A stretch of DNA of 64,000 nucleotides from Cellulophaga sp. BC115SP (lineage in GTDB: Bacteria > Bacteroidota > Bacteroidia > Cytophagales > Spirosomataceae). The stretch covers positions 124,001 through 188,000 of the forward strand of contig NZ_JAAALB010000001.1 of assembly GCF_009905545.1 (NCBI RefSeq), read 5' to 3'. How positions within the stretch are numbered: position 1 is the stretch's first letter; every line of letters starts with the position of its first letter. Below the pieces are notes generated by a model that was given only the letters and a program-made list of their open reading frames with translations, ran no database searches and was not told the origin of the DNA. The translations under genes were made by a program, and so were the position numbers. Shown piece after piece: positions 1-9,141 of this stretch.

Positions 1-577
1 GCACGATTTTAAACAGATTGTCGCCAAAATATAGACTGAAGGTTACTTAATAGAAACCAAATATTGTTACCTATCCGCTATTGTGCGAAAGAGGAATTAA
101 AGACAAAACAAATTTCATGTACGTCCAAATTAACTTTGGGTACAAAATCAAAAATTGAGATTAGTTGAAGTATTCTTTAAAGCAAGCTAACATCTTTATC
201 AAAAGATGCTTTTTAAAGAAGTTTTAGCTAATAGACTTTCTGTATATTAGGCGAACACAAAAAATCAATAACTACTCCATGTGCTTTTGTAGCGGCAAAA
301 GAATGGAATAAAAAATTAGAATAACCTAAGGCTCAATGTTATTCCAAGGCGATTATGTTATCTCAAAATACAATCATCATGCCAAATGGCAGAAAAGAAA
401 TGAAATCGTCCAAATTTTATAACTTTGCTCAGATTATTGGAGTCATTCACTCAGACGACTGAGATTGAAACGTTCACTACTAATTTTTATTTAAAATTAC
501 AACGTTTATACTAGGTATTGAAAAATATTCTAAAAAAACACATGAATTATTAAAATAATTTATGAACTGCATCTTAG
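1..577. other. gene-poor edge region with no intact gene
   Basis: I see no reading frame of useful length with a start codon here on either strand. A short plus-strand stretch at roughly 226-321 reads as about 30 codons with coding-like composition, including PCAFVAAKEWNKKLE followed by a stop, and lacks an upstream start. It may be the tail of a decayed gene. The rest is AT-rich and unstructured. Confidence 0.4.
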
Positions 578-949
578 CTACCAATCTTCTCGGACAAGCA
601 TCAAAATTGCTGACTGCGAAATGATGATATATTTTTCATGATCTACCTCTACTTCGATACCATTTCTCTTCAAAAACAACGCCTGATCGCCCTCTTTTAC
701 CTGAAGAGGAATGTAGCGTACTTGGTCTGAATCTTTCCAAGGCTCATCTTCTTGAACCGCAGGAATCGGAAATCCTGGGCCAATTTTGATGACATATCCT
801 TTCAATATCTCCTCTTTTTCTTGAACTGTTGGGGGCAAAAATAAACCCGAACGAGTCACACCATTGCTTTCTTGTGGGCGAATTAATACCTTATCACCCA
901 TCATAATCACTTTATCCAAAGTATTGATACCTCCAATTGTTGTAATCAT
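578..949 (-). CDS. GroES-like (Cpn10 family) protein
   Basis: The 123-residue product carries the co-chaperonin core: GDKVLIRPQ at residues 18-26, a loop with SGLFLPP, then a GYVIKIGPG segment. It is longer than classical GroES (about 95 residues) through an N-terminal lead and an insertion around residues 60-80 (EDEPWKDSDQVRY). No groEL lies beside it. The likely role is a divergent co-chaperone or Cpn10-fold protein rather than the main GroES, and its partner is unknown. The start at 949 is ATG. A TAATTTTG promoter element lies about 40 bp upstream, which fits this start. Family assignment is fairly sure; function is not. Confidence 0.75.
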   Translation of the reverse strand: MITTIGGINTLDKVIMMGDKVLIRPQESNGVTRSGLFLPPTVQEKEEILKGYVIKIGPGFPIPAVQEDEPWKDSDQVRYIPLQVKEGDQALFLKRNGIEVEVDHEKYIIISQSAILMLVREDW

Positions 950-987
950 ATTTTAAGTATTGCTAAGTAAAGTATTTTGTTTCTGTG

Positions 988-1014
988 CAAAATTAAACAA
1001 TATTTTTTACTCAA
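988..1014 (-). promoter_or_regulatory. candidate promoter of the GroES-like gene
   Basis: On the minus strand TAATTTTG (988-995) matches the Bacteroidota -7 element TAnnTTTG. TTG lies 16 bp further upstream (1012-1014), near the accepted spacing to the -33 box. The predicted leader is about 30 nt. Confidence 0.4.
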
Positions 1015-1039
1015 AAATTTAATACAGGTCAAAGGAAAA

Positions 1040-1552
1040 CTAATTAATTCTCGTTTTGGTTCTTGGCATACTTATTACTTCCACATCAAAAATACGCTTA
1101 CCATCAATTTTTAGACGAATAGCCGTCTGCACTGGATGAAAACCATGTTGTCCTGCGGCGCCCGGATTGATAAACAACATCCCTTTTCTATTCAAATCTC
1201 GTTTGACTTGTAGGATATGTGAATGTCCACAGACAAAAATTTCAGGCAACTGTATATCAAAACATTTTAGTGCATCTGGTTTGTATTTGGAAGGAGCACC
1301 TGCAATATGTGTCATACCAACTAAAACATCTTCGCAATAAAAATGGTTTATTAGAGGATATATCTGACGAATGGGTGTACCATCGATGTTGCCATAAACG
1401 CCAAAAATTGGTTTTATCGCCGATAATGTATCTGATACCGCAACGTCGCCCCAATCGCCTCCATGCCATATTTGATCACACCATTCTACATGCTCCATCA
1501 ATCTTGGGTCAAGGTAACTGTGTGTATCTGATATAATTAATACTTTTTCCAT
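1040..1552 (-). CDS. YfcE/MJ0936-type metallophosphoesterase
   Basis: This is a 170-residue single-domain calcineurin-like phosphoesterase. The metal-binding signature is complete and in order: DTH at 9-11, GGD at 31-33, GNID at 54-57, H82 and GHSH at 109-112. Members are cytosolic, dimetal-dependent phosphodiesterases or phosphatases whose physiological substrates are mostly unknown. The length is typical of the family. The ATG at 1552 is the first codon of the conserved strand, so the start is secure. It runs in the same direction as the GroES-like gene 90 bp downstream, but the intervening promoter-like element suggests separate transcription. Confidence 0.85.
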   Translation of the reverse strand: MEKVLIISDTHSYLDPRLMEHVEWCDQIWHGGDWGDVAVSDTLSAIKPIFGVYGNIDGTPIRQIYPLINHFYCEDVLVGMTHIAGAPSKYKPDALKCFDIQLPEIFVCGHSHILQVKRDLNRKGMLFINPGAAGQHGFHPVQTAIRLKIDGKRIFDVEVISMPRTKTRIN

Positions 1553-1713
1553 AATATCACTCGGTCATATTTTGTTAGTACTTCTTGTGATTATTTTATA
1601 CATTTAAGTATATTTTTTCAATTACATTCATTGACTCTCAAAACTAAAATAAGTAGGTGACTAATCGTTCACCTCAGAATTGACCGGCTCCCCAACCTTC
1701 TGTTAATTCCTTT

Positions 1714-2355
1714 ATGAGCACTCAAGCATTTGAAATACAGTTATATGAAAAACTCAACCAGTTTTTCTTTGAGCATGATTACCTGTTGATGGTAGATAAA
1801 AAGCAGTATAGAAAAATTACTAGCTCAGGGTTTCTGAACGTTATTTTTACCTGCACTTCATACGAGAATGAAATTTTGCTAGATGTAAATATCGGCTGCC
1901 GAAATGAAAAGATTGAGCAAATTGCCCAACAATACCTTGGAAACTCGCGTGATTACTGGGGAGATGCCAACACTTTTGTGATTTCGATTGGAAAATTCAA
2001 CGACTCCAAAAACTTTCGATACAAAATTCAAACTGATTCGGATTTGGATGATGTTTGTGAAGAAGTACGAAGTTTTATGCTAACTCATGGCTTTGAGTTT
2101 TTAGAAACTCATTCATCGCTTGGAGCAATAAACCGTATGTTTAATGCAACTCCAAAGCTTTCCTGTAAATATGTTTATAATCAATCACATAGACGATTCA
2201 AGGGATTAATCGCATCAAAATTGGTAAATGACGAAAACTTTAGGGATTTATTCGAAAAGCATCAACGAGGTCTTATTTTTTCAGTAGCTCCTGAAGAAGA
2301 ACTTCAAAAGTTTGATAGGCTTATGGGATTTTTGATGTATGTATCAGATAACTAA
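1714..2355 (+). CDS. conserved-looking protein of unknown function
   Basis: The 213-residue product is soluble, with no signal peptide or membrane segment. It is rich in Phe, Tyr and acidic residues and looks like a mixed alpha/beta domain. I do not recognise a family; a DUF4304-like fold is one weak possibility. Codon use matches its neighbours, so it appears to be a real resident gene. The ATG at 1714 is the first start after an in-frame stop. A strong hairpin just past the stop codon probably ends its transcript and that of the convergent ferritin-like gene. Confidence 0.6.
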   Translation: MSTQAFEIQLYEKLNQFFFEHDYLLMVDKKQYRKITSSGFLNVIFTCTSYENEILLDVNIGCRNEKIEQIAQQYLGNSRDYWGDANTFVISIGKFNDSKNFRYKIQTDSDLDDVCEEVRSFMLTHGFEFLETHSSLGAINRMFNATPKLSCKYVYNQSHRRFKGLIASKLVNDENFRDLFEKHQRGLIFSVAPEEELQKFDRLMGFLMYVSDN

Positions 2356-2366
2356 GATTTTTATAT

Positions 2367-2415
2367 GATAGACACAAGGCAATATTAGACAGTTTACCTA
2401 TTGCCTTGTATCTAC
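2367..2415. terminator. bidirectional hairpin between convergent genes
   Basis: TAGACACAAGGCAATA pairs with TATTGCCTTGTATCTA across a loop of about 14 nt. It lies between two convergent stop codons and is the only structure in the gap. Confidence 0.6.
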
Positions 2416-2421
2416 AACAGC

Positions 2422-3033
2422 TTAGTTTATCGACTGTCCTACCGACTCAATCCACTGATTGAACAATGTAGTTTCTAATTGACAAGCAACTGAAGCATGT
2501 TCTTCCCAATTACTTGAAAACTCTTTTAATTGAGAAATCATTTCTGCCAAATGCCCTTCTTCTTCTACAATAATGGACTTCATATTTACTTTTGATTTGG
2601 CATGGTCTAATACCTCTTGGTACACAGGATATAACTCATCTGCACGAACCTCGATGGCATAAGTCACCAATAAATAAGCCGCGTATTTAAGTTCAACACC
2701 TGATAATTGTAAAGTAGATTTTAAGTATTTACAAACCTGCAAATCAAGCAAATTTAGATAAGAATAACTAGCAAAAGGAGCTATCAAGAACTCATCGTCA
2801 TAGGTTGCATAATCATCTATTTGAGCAACTTTTTGAATTTGTTTCTTTAGATAAAAAGCGTGACGAGCCTCCTCGGCTGCGTGTTTCAACACAATATAAG
2901 AAACCTTTCTTTTGTGTTCAGATGCCGAAATTTTTCTAGCACCAGTGTTTTCCATCAACGACAAAGTATTCAAAAAACGAGCATGAATTGCATTGTCGGA
3001 TACGACTTTTCCTAAAATTTCTTGTAATTTCAT
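2422..3033 (-). CDS. ferritin-like diiron-fold protein
   Basis: The 203-residue protein is predicted to be almost all helical. It contains two ExxH-type motifs with correct spacing for a four-helix diiron bundle: EEARH at 54-58 and EEEGH at 157-161. Additional Glu residues in helices between them (E113, E128) could complete the site. Ferritin-like proteins bind a diiron centre for iron oxidation or small-molecule oxidation; which applies here is unknown. A TTG two codons upstream could extend the frame, but the ATG at 3033 opens the first helix and is preferred. It is divergent from the acetyltransferase gene, sharing a 70 bp intergenic region. Confidence 0.6.
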   Translation of the reverse strand: MKLQEILGKVVSDNAIHARFLNTLSLMENTGARKISASEHKRKVSYIVLKHAAEEARHAFYLKKQIQKVAQIDDYATYDDEFLIAPFASYSYLNLLDLQVCKYLKSTLQLSGVELKYAAYLLVTYAIEVRADELYPVYQEVLDHAKSKVNMKSIIVEEEGHLAEMISQLKEFSSNWEEHASVACQLETTLFNQWIESVGQSIN

Positions 3034-3103
3034 ATTCAAAAATATATTAATCGCAGTACGCTGAGGTTTTCTTCGTCAAAAAATTAAACACTTTGTTGAT
3101 TTT

Positions 3104-3607
3104 ATGCAATTTCACTATGTAAACTATTCAAATCAAGAACTCGCCATCGTTCAGGAGTTATTTGAAGAATACTCTCGCGAACTTGGGGTAGATTTGTGTT
3201 TTCAAAATTTTGAGCAGGAGCTTCAAACACTCTCAAAAGTTTACGCTGCTCCTACAGGTTGCATAATTATTTTGTATCATGAACAACAACCCGCAGGTTG
3301 TGTTGCACTAAAGCCCATCGCCGAGGGAGTCTGTGAAATGAAAAGACTTTACATTCGTCATGCTTTTCGTGGTTTTAAATACGGGAAAAAACTAGCCCAA
3401 GAATTAATCTTATTTGCTTACAAAGCAGGGTATTCGACCATGAAATTAGATACCCTCACGACCCTTACAGACGCCATCGGACTGTATCGTTCGATGCAGT
3501 TTGTCGAAACAGCGCCTTATGTTTACAACCCGCTAGACAATGTTTTATACTTTGAATTAAACTTAAAGGACTATTTTCAATCCAAACCTGAGGAGCTTTT
3601 CAAATAA
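3104..3607 (+). CDS. GNAT-family N-acetyltransferase
   Basis: The 167-residue product has the GNAT fold: beta4 segment GCVALKPI around residue 65, the MKRLYI strand, and the acetyl-CoA pyrophosphate loop RGFKYGKKL, followed by a helix and the C-terminal GLYRSMQF motif. It would transfer acetyl from acetyl-CoA to an amine; the substrate cannot be read from sequence. It is cytosolic. The ATG at 3104 begins directly before the first strand. Confidence 0.8.
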   Translation: MQFHYVNYSNQELAIVQELFEEYSRELGVDLCFQNFEQELQTLSKVYAAPTGCIIILYHEQQPAGCVALKPIAEGVCEMKRLYIRHAFRGFKYGKKLAQELILFAYKAGYSTMKLDTLTTLTDAIGLYRSMQFVETAPYVYNPLDNVLYFELNLKDYFQSKPEELFK

Positions 3608-3688
3608 CCATAAAATCAATTTTTTTGTTTTTGTTATTTGTATTTATCACATTACCTACAGCTCATTAGTTGTTATTTTAAAAATTTA

Positions 3689-4681
3689 ATGAAAAAACTA
3701 TTCATCACTTCTTCAGCAATCGTATTGCTTGTGGCTCTTGGCTCGTGGGGATTTTTGGTCCACCGCACAATCCACCAAATTTCAATTTACTCACTTCCAA
3801 AACCTTTACAGTTATTCTTTGGAAGCGAAATGGATTATCTAGTTTACAACTCTGTTCGCCCTGATGTTCGTCGTAAAGATGACCCCAAAGAGGAAACCAA
3901 ACACTTTATCGACGGCGATGCGCCAGTTTTCGGCAAAGAAGGTCTCGACAATATTCCTCACAAGTGGGAAGATGCCGTAAAAAAATACTCGGAAGATACT
4001 CTTCGCAAATACGGTACTGTACCTTGGGAGGTTTTGTGGCTCAAAGATAAGCTCACCAACGCATTTAAGAACAAACAAAAAGACAGTATTTTGTATTATG
4101 CCGCCGATATGGGACACTATATTTCGGATGCACACGTGCCTTTGCACACTAGTTACAATTATGACGGTCAGTTGACTAACCAAAAGGGCTTGCATTCTTT
4201 ATGGGAAAGTACTGTTCCTGAACTGCATTTAGACTCGTATAATTTATATCAAAAACATAAAGCTCGTTATTTGAAAAACCCTCAAGCTGAGATTTGGAAA
4301 GTAGCGAAAAAATCAAGCGAAATGCTTAAGGCTGTTTTTGAGGAAGAAATCAATGCTTCTGAAGGGTTTACTGAAGCTCAAAAATTCAAACGCTCAGAAA
4401 GATTTGGACAAATGCGTAAAAACTACACGCCTGAATTTGCGAAAGCCTATGCCAAACGTCTTGGTAATTCAGTAAATGAACGTTTATTAGAATCATCGCA
4501 ATGTGTAGCTGACTTTTGGTACACTAGTTGGGTCGATGCTGGTTGTCCAGATTTGAGTGATATAACCAAAAACATGGACGCTACTAAGCAAAAAATCAAA
4601 ACTGAAAGTAAAGCTTGGAAGAAAAATGAGCTTTTAAAGAATGGCTTACTTCAATCTCGCAAAGCCACTCCTGAGAACTAG
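3689..4681 (+). CDS. secreted zinc phospholipase C / S1-P1 nuclease-like protein
   Basis: The 330-residue protein starts with a signal sequence (residues 1-18) followed by WGFLVH. In the zinc PLC/S1-P1 fold the mature N-terminal Trp and a nearby His bind the trinuclear zinc site. Other expected ligands are visible: HFIDGD, DMGHYISDAH, VPLHT and GLHSLWE. It is likely a periplasmic or secreted phosphodiesterase acting on phospholipids or nucleic acids. A TTG 51 bp upstream would extend the frame, but the ATG at 3689 starts a proper signal peptide. A paralogue lies at 48218-49213. The substrate is undetermined. Confidence 0.75.
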   Translation: MKKLFITSSAIVLLVALGSWGFLVHRTIHQISIYSLPKPLQLFFGSEMDYLVYNSVRPDVRRKDDPKEETKHFIDGDAPVFGKEGLDNIPHKWEDAVKKYSEDTLRKYGTVPWEVLWLKDKLTNAFKNKQKDSILYYAADMGHYISDAHVPLHTSYNYDGQLTNQKGLHSLWESTVPELHLDSYNLYQKHKARYLKNPQAEIWKVAKKSSEMLKAVFEEEINASEGFTEAQKFKRSERFGQMRKNYTPEFAKAYAKRLGNSVNERLLESSQCVADFWYTSWVDAGCPDLSDITKNMDATKQKIKTESKAWKKNELLKNGLLQSRKATPEN

Positions 4682-4948
4682 GTTATTGAGTGATTTGTGA
4701 TTGAATGAATGAGTGATTATTCCTTGAATAGTAGAGACTCAATGATTGCGTCTAAAGATATGTCATTCTGAAATATAGTATCAAAAAAGGCGGTCGAAAT
4801 TAGTTTTTCGACCGCCTTTTTTTGGGTACACAGTTGGAAAATAAAATTTGAGGCGACTCATTTTTAGACTCAAAATATAGTCTCTATACACTTAAAATTC
4901 ATCTTGAAAGTAATCACTCATTCACTCAATCACAACTCACTCAATAAC
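4682..4948. repeat. MITE-like element, copy 1, with 38-bp terminal inverted repeats
   Basis: The left end (4682-4719) and the reverse complement of the right end (4911-4948) match over 38 bp with only two or three differences; both begin GTTATTGAGTGA. Inside are a degenerate AGACTCAAT/ATTGCGTCT hairpin and the GGCGGTCGAAA terminator hairpin. The element fills the whole gap between two convergent genes and reaches the last base of the gene at 4948. Related copies lie at 37405-37640 and 57653-57932. Confidence 0.65.
4783..4822. terminator. bidirectional terminator with GGCGGTCGAAA core
   Basis: A 17-bp stem flanked by A-run and T-run: AAAAAAGGCGGTCGAAA (4783-4799) pairs with 4806-4822. It ends both convergent transcripts and is the core of the MITE-like element. 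Confidence 0.8.
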
Positions 4949-7900
4949 TAAACCTTATCTCTCATTTCAGAAGGCGATTTGCCGTATTCCTTTTTGAATA
5001 TTCTGGTAAAATACGATGGATCATTAAAGCCCACTTTGTACGCAATTTCTGAAACGGTATAACTTTCTGTTTCTAGCAACTGTACTGCACGCTTCAGACG
5101 AATATTTCTAATAAATTCATTACCAGAAAGATTGGTCAAGCTCTTGAGTTTTCGATACAACTGCATGTTACTCATCTTCAGCTCAGTTTCTAATTGTTGA
5201 ATATCAAAAGCTGGATTATCGATATTTTCTTCAACTGTACGAATGGCTCGCTCAAGAAAATGCTCATCGGCTGTGTTCAGCGTAATTTCTTTTGGTTGAA
5301 TTTCTACTTCTTGTGTAAAACGCTCACGGAGTTTACGACGAATTTCCAAAAGATTCTTCACACGAACTTCCAATAAATTTGCATTAAATGGCTTTGTGAT
5401 ATAATCATCGGCACCAACTTCCCAACCAACAATTTTACTTTCGTTATTACTTTTCGAAGTAAGAATAATCACAGGAATATGGCTAGTTTTAACATTTTCT
5501 TTTACCAAACCACAAAACTCAACTCCTGTCAACTCTGGCATCATCCAGTCTGAAATGATCAAATCTGGGATAAAATTGAGCGCTTTCTCCCAAGCTAATT
5601 TGCCATTATCTGCTTCTAATACCTCAAAATTTTCACTTAATACTTCTTTAATATACTCACGAAGCTCTTCATTATCTTCGGCAATTAAGACAATTGGTTT
5701 ATCTGTATTCGTGTTTGGCTTATCATTTTTAGGAACTACCTTTTTCAATATAGTTGGCGTCTCGATACCTATTTCTTTGACTGTTTCTTTAATCCAACTT
5801 CTTTCGAAGGAATTGGCAGACACTGGTAATATAACTTTGAAAGTACTTCCCTCCTTCGGAATACTTGCTACCGAGATATCGCCTCGGTGTAACAAAATCA
5901 GTTCTTTACAAAGTGCCAAGCCAACCCCAGTACCAACGATTTGTGGTTGAGTAGACTCTTGAATTTGATAAAAACGATTAAAAATATTGGATATATGCTG
6001 TGATGAAATCCCTGAACCAGTATCTTTCACCAAAATTTGTACCTTATCTAACTGTCCATCTAGCTGATAAATAGGCTCAAGATTCACTTCGATTTTACCT
6101 TTTTCTGGAGTATATTTAAAGGCATTTGATAAGAGATTGGTTACGACTTTCTCCAAAATATCTGCATCGTAAAAAGCCATCAACTGTTTTGGCTCTGTCA
6201 CAAATGTCAAATCGATTTGTTTTTGTTCTGCCAAGTTTTTGAAAGAAAAAGTAAGTTTTTCTAAAAACTCTACGATATCACTCTGAGAAATTTCAGGCGT
6301 AAACTTTCCTGCTTCCAATTTGGACAAATCCAACAGTTGGTTAATCAACTTGAGCAATTGTTTTGCATTGCGATGAATCAGTTTAAACTGAGATTTTTGT
6401 TTTTCGGGCAAATCAGGATTTTCAGCAAAGAATCGTTCCAACGGTGAAATAATCAACGTTAGAGGTGTGCGGAACTCATGCGAGATATTGGTAAAGAAAT
6501 TGGTTTTGAGTTTGTCTAATTCTCTAATTTGCTCTTTCTCTTTTTCCTTCAATCTCAAATCAGATTTGAAACGCTCACGCATTTCAATCATTCTCCGAAG
6601 AAATACCAAGCCTGCCACCAACATCATGGCATACAGGAAAAATGCCCACCAAGTACGATACCATGGCGGTAATACCACCACTTGTATCTCTGCTGGTTTT
6701 TCATTCCAAACACCGTCGTTATTAGTAGCTTTTACTTTGAAGGTATAAGTGCCAGGGTTAAGGTTGGTATAACTGGCTGTTCGCTGCTTTCCAACGTAGT
6801 TCCAGTCTTTGTCGAAGCCCTCCATGATGTAGGCATATTGATTATTTTTGAGCTGTTGGAAATCCAAGGCTACATAATCGATAGCAAAGACATTCTGACT
6901 TGATTTAAAAACAATTTCCTCTGTTACCGAAATATCTTGCTCGAGAGGAGAATCTTCTCCAATAGAAACAGGCTTATTAAACAACTTTACGCCTGTCAGA
7001 TAAATATGTGGTACCTCGTTGCTTCCTTTTAAGCTATCAGGGTTAAAAACATTGAGACCACCTGTTCCACCAAAAAACATATCGCCTTTTTGGTTTTTGG
7101 CATAGGCATTAATCAAAAATTCTTTTCCTTGTAAGCCGTCCGACTCAGCAAAGTTTTTGAACTTCCATTTTTTAGTATCAAAAACAGCCAAACCTTCATT
7201 GGTAGCAAGCCATAGGTTCTGGTGACCATCTTCCATAATACCTTTTACGGCATTATTGGGCAAACCGTCTTTGACTGTTAGGTTTTTGAAAGTTCTGGTA
7301 TTGGGATAAAACAAGTTTAGTCCTCCACCATTGGTCCCTACCCAAATTCTTTTTCTAGAATCTTGAAAAATACGAAATACGGCACTTCCTCTCAAACTTC
7401 CTTCGGCGTCAGTTTGCTGGTAATGAGTCACGCGACGTGTACGAGGATTGTAGGCAAAAATGCCATTGTTATTTGAACCAACCCACAAATTTCCTAGAAA
7501 ATCTTCCATCAAGGAGTTGACATTTACTCCTAATAGGCGACCTACTTTATTTAGTTCGGGAATAGGCGTAAACGTTTTAGCTTGTTTGTCAAAAAGCAAA
7601 ACGCCAGAACCTTGAGTACCCAACCACACTTTATTGGGGTATCTTGACAGCGCAATGGCGGTCATATTCATTCCGTATTTACCTCTTAAATAAGTGAAAT
7701 TTTCAAAACCTCCACTTCCTTTCTTCAATAACCTCAAACCAACACCCCAAACGCCTACAAACATATCGCCATCTCGGTCATGTTGAAGAAATACAATATC
7801 ATTGTTATTCTGAATTTTGGCAGATTCTTGGTCGTTGATATAATGAGTAAATTGGTTATTAGCTCGGTCAAGTAAAGTCAAACCACTATTGCTACCTATC

Positions 7901-9024
7901 CAAATGCGATCGTTAGTTTCGCAACTTATAGAAGTTACGCGATTACTTAGTAAGCTTTGAGGGGAATTAGATTTATGACGATATAAAGCAAACTTTGAAT
8001 GACGACTATAATGCACATTGACACCACCTTCCCAAGTTCCAATCCAAATATTATTGTCTCTATCGACACATAATGACATGATCGAAAACGAACTCAATCC
8101 TGTATCTGAATCGAGATTTGCTTGAACACGAGAGATATTGGCAAAGTCAGAGCTTTTTACCAAAATCGCCCCATTGTCAGTTCCTATCCATAATGTACCT
8201 TCCTTATCACGTACCATTGAGGTAATGATATTTTCTTTGTCTGTTACATAAGGATTATACAATAAGCGAGTGAATTGTTTGGTACGAATGTCAAATTTAT
8301 AAAGACCATTACCACGAGTCCCGACCAACAAATCGCCATTGAGATCTTCAAACAAACAATTGATTTGATTTTTTTGTGGTGGCAGTTCGTTTTCTAACCT
8401 GAAAGTATGTGCTTTACGCTGGGTGTCGAGCATGGTCATTACACCATAGTGTCCTCCTAGCCAAAGGTTTCCTCTTTTATCTTTATAAAAACGAGTAATA
8501 TCATTGGCATTGAGTTGACGAGACTCTGTCAAACGCCAAGCAATCGAGTTATCTTCGAGATTGAAACACAACAAACCATAGCCATACGTAGCAGCCCAAA
8601 TTTTGCGGTCTTTGGTAGCCACAATGCCTGAAATACTTCTATCGCTAATGTTGGATTGATATTTGGCTTGTTTGAAGCGAATAAATTTTCCTGAAGCTAC
8701 ATCTAATTTATTAACTCCACCATTGATTGTCCCAATCCATAAATTACCATCGGGGTCTTCGGTGATACAAGAAATATTGCTGCTGGAAATAGAATTGGGG
8801 TCGTCGAAATCGTGACGATACACGGTGAAGCTGTAGCCGTCGTACTTATTGAGACCATCGGAAGTAGCAAACCACAAAAAGCCTTTACTGTCTTGAAAAA
8901 TATTGAAAGCAGTACTTTGAGAAAGACCATGCTGAGTACCAATACGGTTAAACCTCAGTTGCCCTGTGGTTGTGTGTACGTATTGTAGTATTATCAATAT
9001 AATCAGTAAACTTCTGACTCTCAT
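4948..9024 (-). CDS. hybrid two-component system sensor/regulator (HTCS, one-protein phosphorelay)
   Basis: The 1358-residue protein has the full HTCS architecture: signal peptide (1-22), about 14 two-component-regulator propeller repeats with WxG/DxxGxLW patterns (25-700), a Y_Y_Y domain (about 730-790), one TM helix (about 790-815), HisKA with NISHEFRTPL (His near 848), HATPase_c with DTGSGI and GTGVGLAL, a receiver domain (acidic pair near 1115, phosphoacceptor Asp in SDWMMP near 1157, GADDYITKP) and a C-terminal AraC HTH (1265-1358). It senses a periplasmic ligand, usually a glycan fragment, and activates transcription. No SusC/SusD or glycoside hydrolase gene lies within 10 kb, so its target locus is not evident. 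Confidence 0.95.
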   Translation of the reverse strand: MRVRSLLIILIILQYVHTTTGQLRFNRIGTQHGLSQSTAFNIFQDSKGFLWFATSDGLNKYDGYSFTVYRHDFDDPNSISSSNISCITEDPDGNLWIGTINGGVNKLDVASGKFIRFKQAKYQSNISDRSISGIVATKDRKIWAATYGYGLLCFNLEDNSIAWRLTESRQLNANDITRFYKDKRGNLWLGGHYGVMTMLDTQRKAHTFRLENELPPQKNQINCLFEDLNGDLLVGTRGNGLYKFDIRTKQFTRLLYNPYVTDKENIITSMVRDKEGTLWIGTDNGAILVKSSDFANISRVQANLDSDTGLSSFSIMSLCVDRDNNIWIGTWEGGVNVHYSRHSKFALYRHKSNSPQSLLSNRVTSISCETNDRIWIGSNSGLTLLDRANNQFTHYINDQESAKIQNNNDIVFLQHDRDGDMFVGVWGVGLRLLKKGSGGFENFTYLRGKYGMNMTAIALSRYPNKVWLGTQGSGVLLFDKQAKTFTPIPELNKVGRLLGVNVNSLMEDFLGNLWVGSNNNGIFAYNPRTRRVTHYQQTDAEGSLRGSAVFRIFQDSRKRIWVGTNGGGLNLFYPNTRTFKNLTVKDGLPNNAVKGIMEDGHQNLWLATNEGLAVFDTKKWKFKNFAESDGLQGKEFLINAYAKNQKGDMFFGGTGGLNVFNPDSLKGSNEVPHIYLTGVKLFNKPVSIGEDSPLEQDISVTEEIVFKSSQNVFAIDYVALDFQQLKNNQYAYIMEGFDKDWNYVGKQRTASYTNLNPGTYTFKVKATNNDGVWNEKPAEIQVVVLPPWYRTWWAFFLYAMMLVAGLVFLRRMIEMRERFKSDLRLKEKEKEQIRELDKLKTNFFTNISHEFRTPLTLIISPLERFFAENPDLPEKQKSQFKLIHRNAKQLLKLINQLLDLSKLEAGKFTPEISQSDIVEFLEKLTFSFKNLAEQKQIDLTFVTEPKQLMAFYDADILEKVVTNLLSNAFKYTPEKGKIEVNLEPIYQLDGQLDKVQILVKDTGSGISSQHISNIFNRFYQIQESTQPQIVGTGVGLALCKELILLHRGDISVASIPKEGSTFKVILPVSANSFERSWIKETVKEIGIETPTILKKVVPKNDKPNTNTDKPIVLIAEDNEELREYIKEVLSENFEVLEADNGKLAWEKALNFIPDLIISDWMMPELTGVEFCGLVKENVKTSHIPVIILTSKSNNESKIVGWEVGADDYITKPFNANLLEVRVKNLLEIRRKLRERFTQEVEIQPKEITLNTADEHFLERAIRTVEENIDNPAFDIQQLETELKMSNMQLYRKLKSLTNLSGNEFIRNIRLKRAVQLLETESYTVSEIAYKVGFNDPSYFTRIFKKEYGKSPSEMRDKV

Positions 9025-9141
9025 TAATTTAAACCTCCTTGATGCAATTTAAAGGGAAAAGCGCAATTTTCGAAGCTTTTTTGCCTTTTGACTAAATCTC
9101 TTAGTTCATTGCTATCGTTCGCTCGATAAGATACGAATGTA

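Noticed and set aside
1219-1536. 105-codon plus-strand frame
   Set aside because: It is antisense to the well-supported metallophosphoesterase gene and has no recognisable motif or independent context.
5555-6903. several plus-strand frames of 60-130 codons inside the HTCS gene
   Set aside because: They lie antisense to a gene with full domain support and show no plausible protein features.
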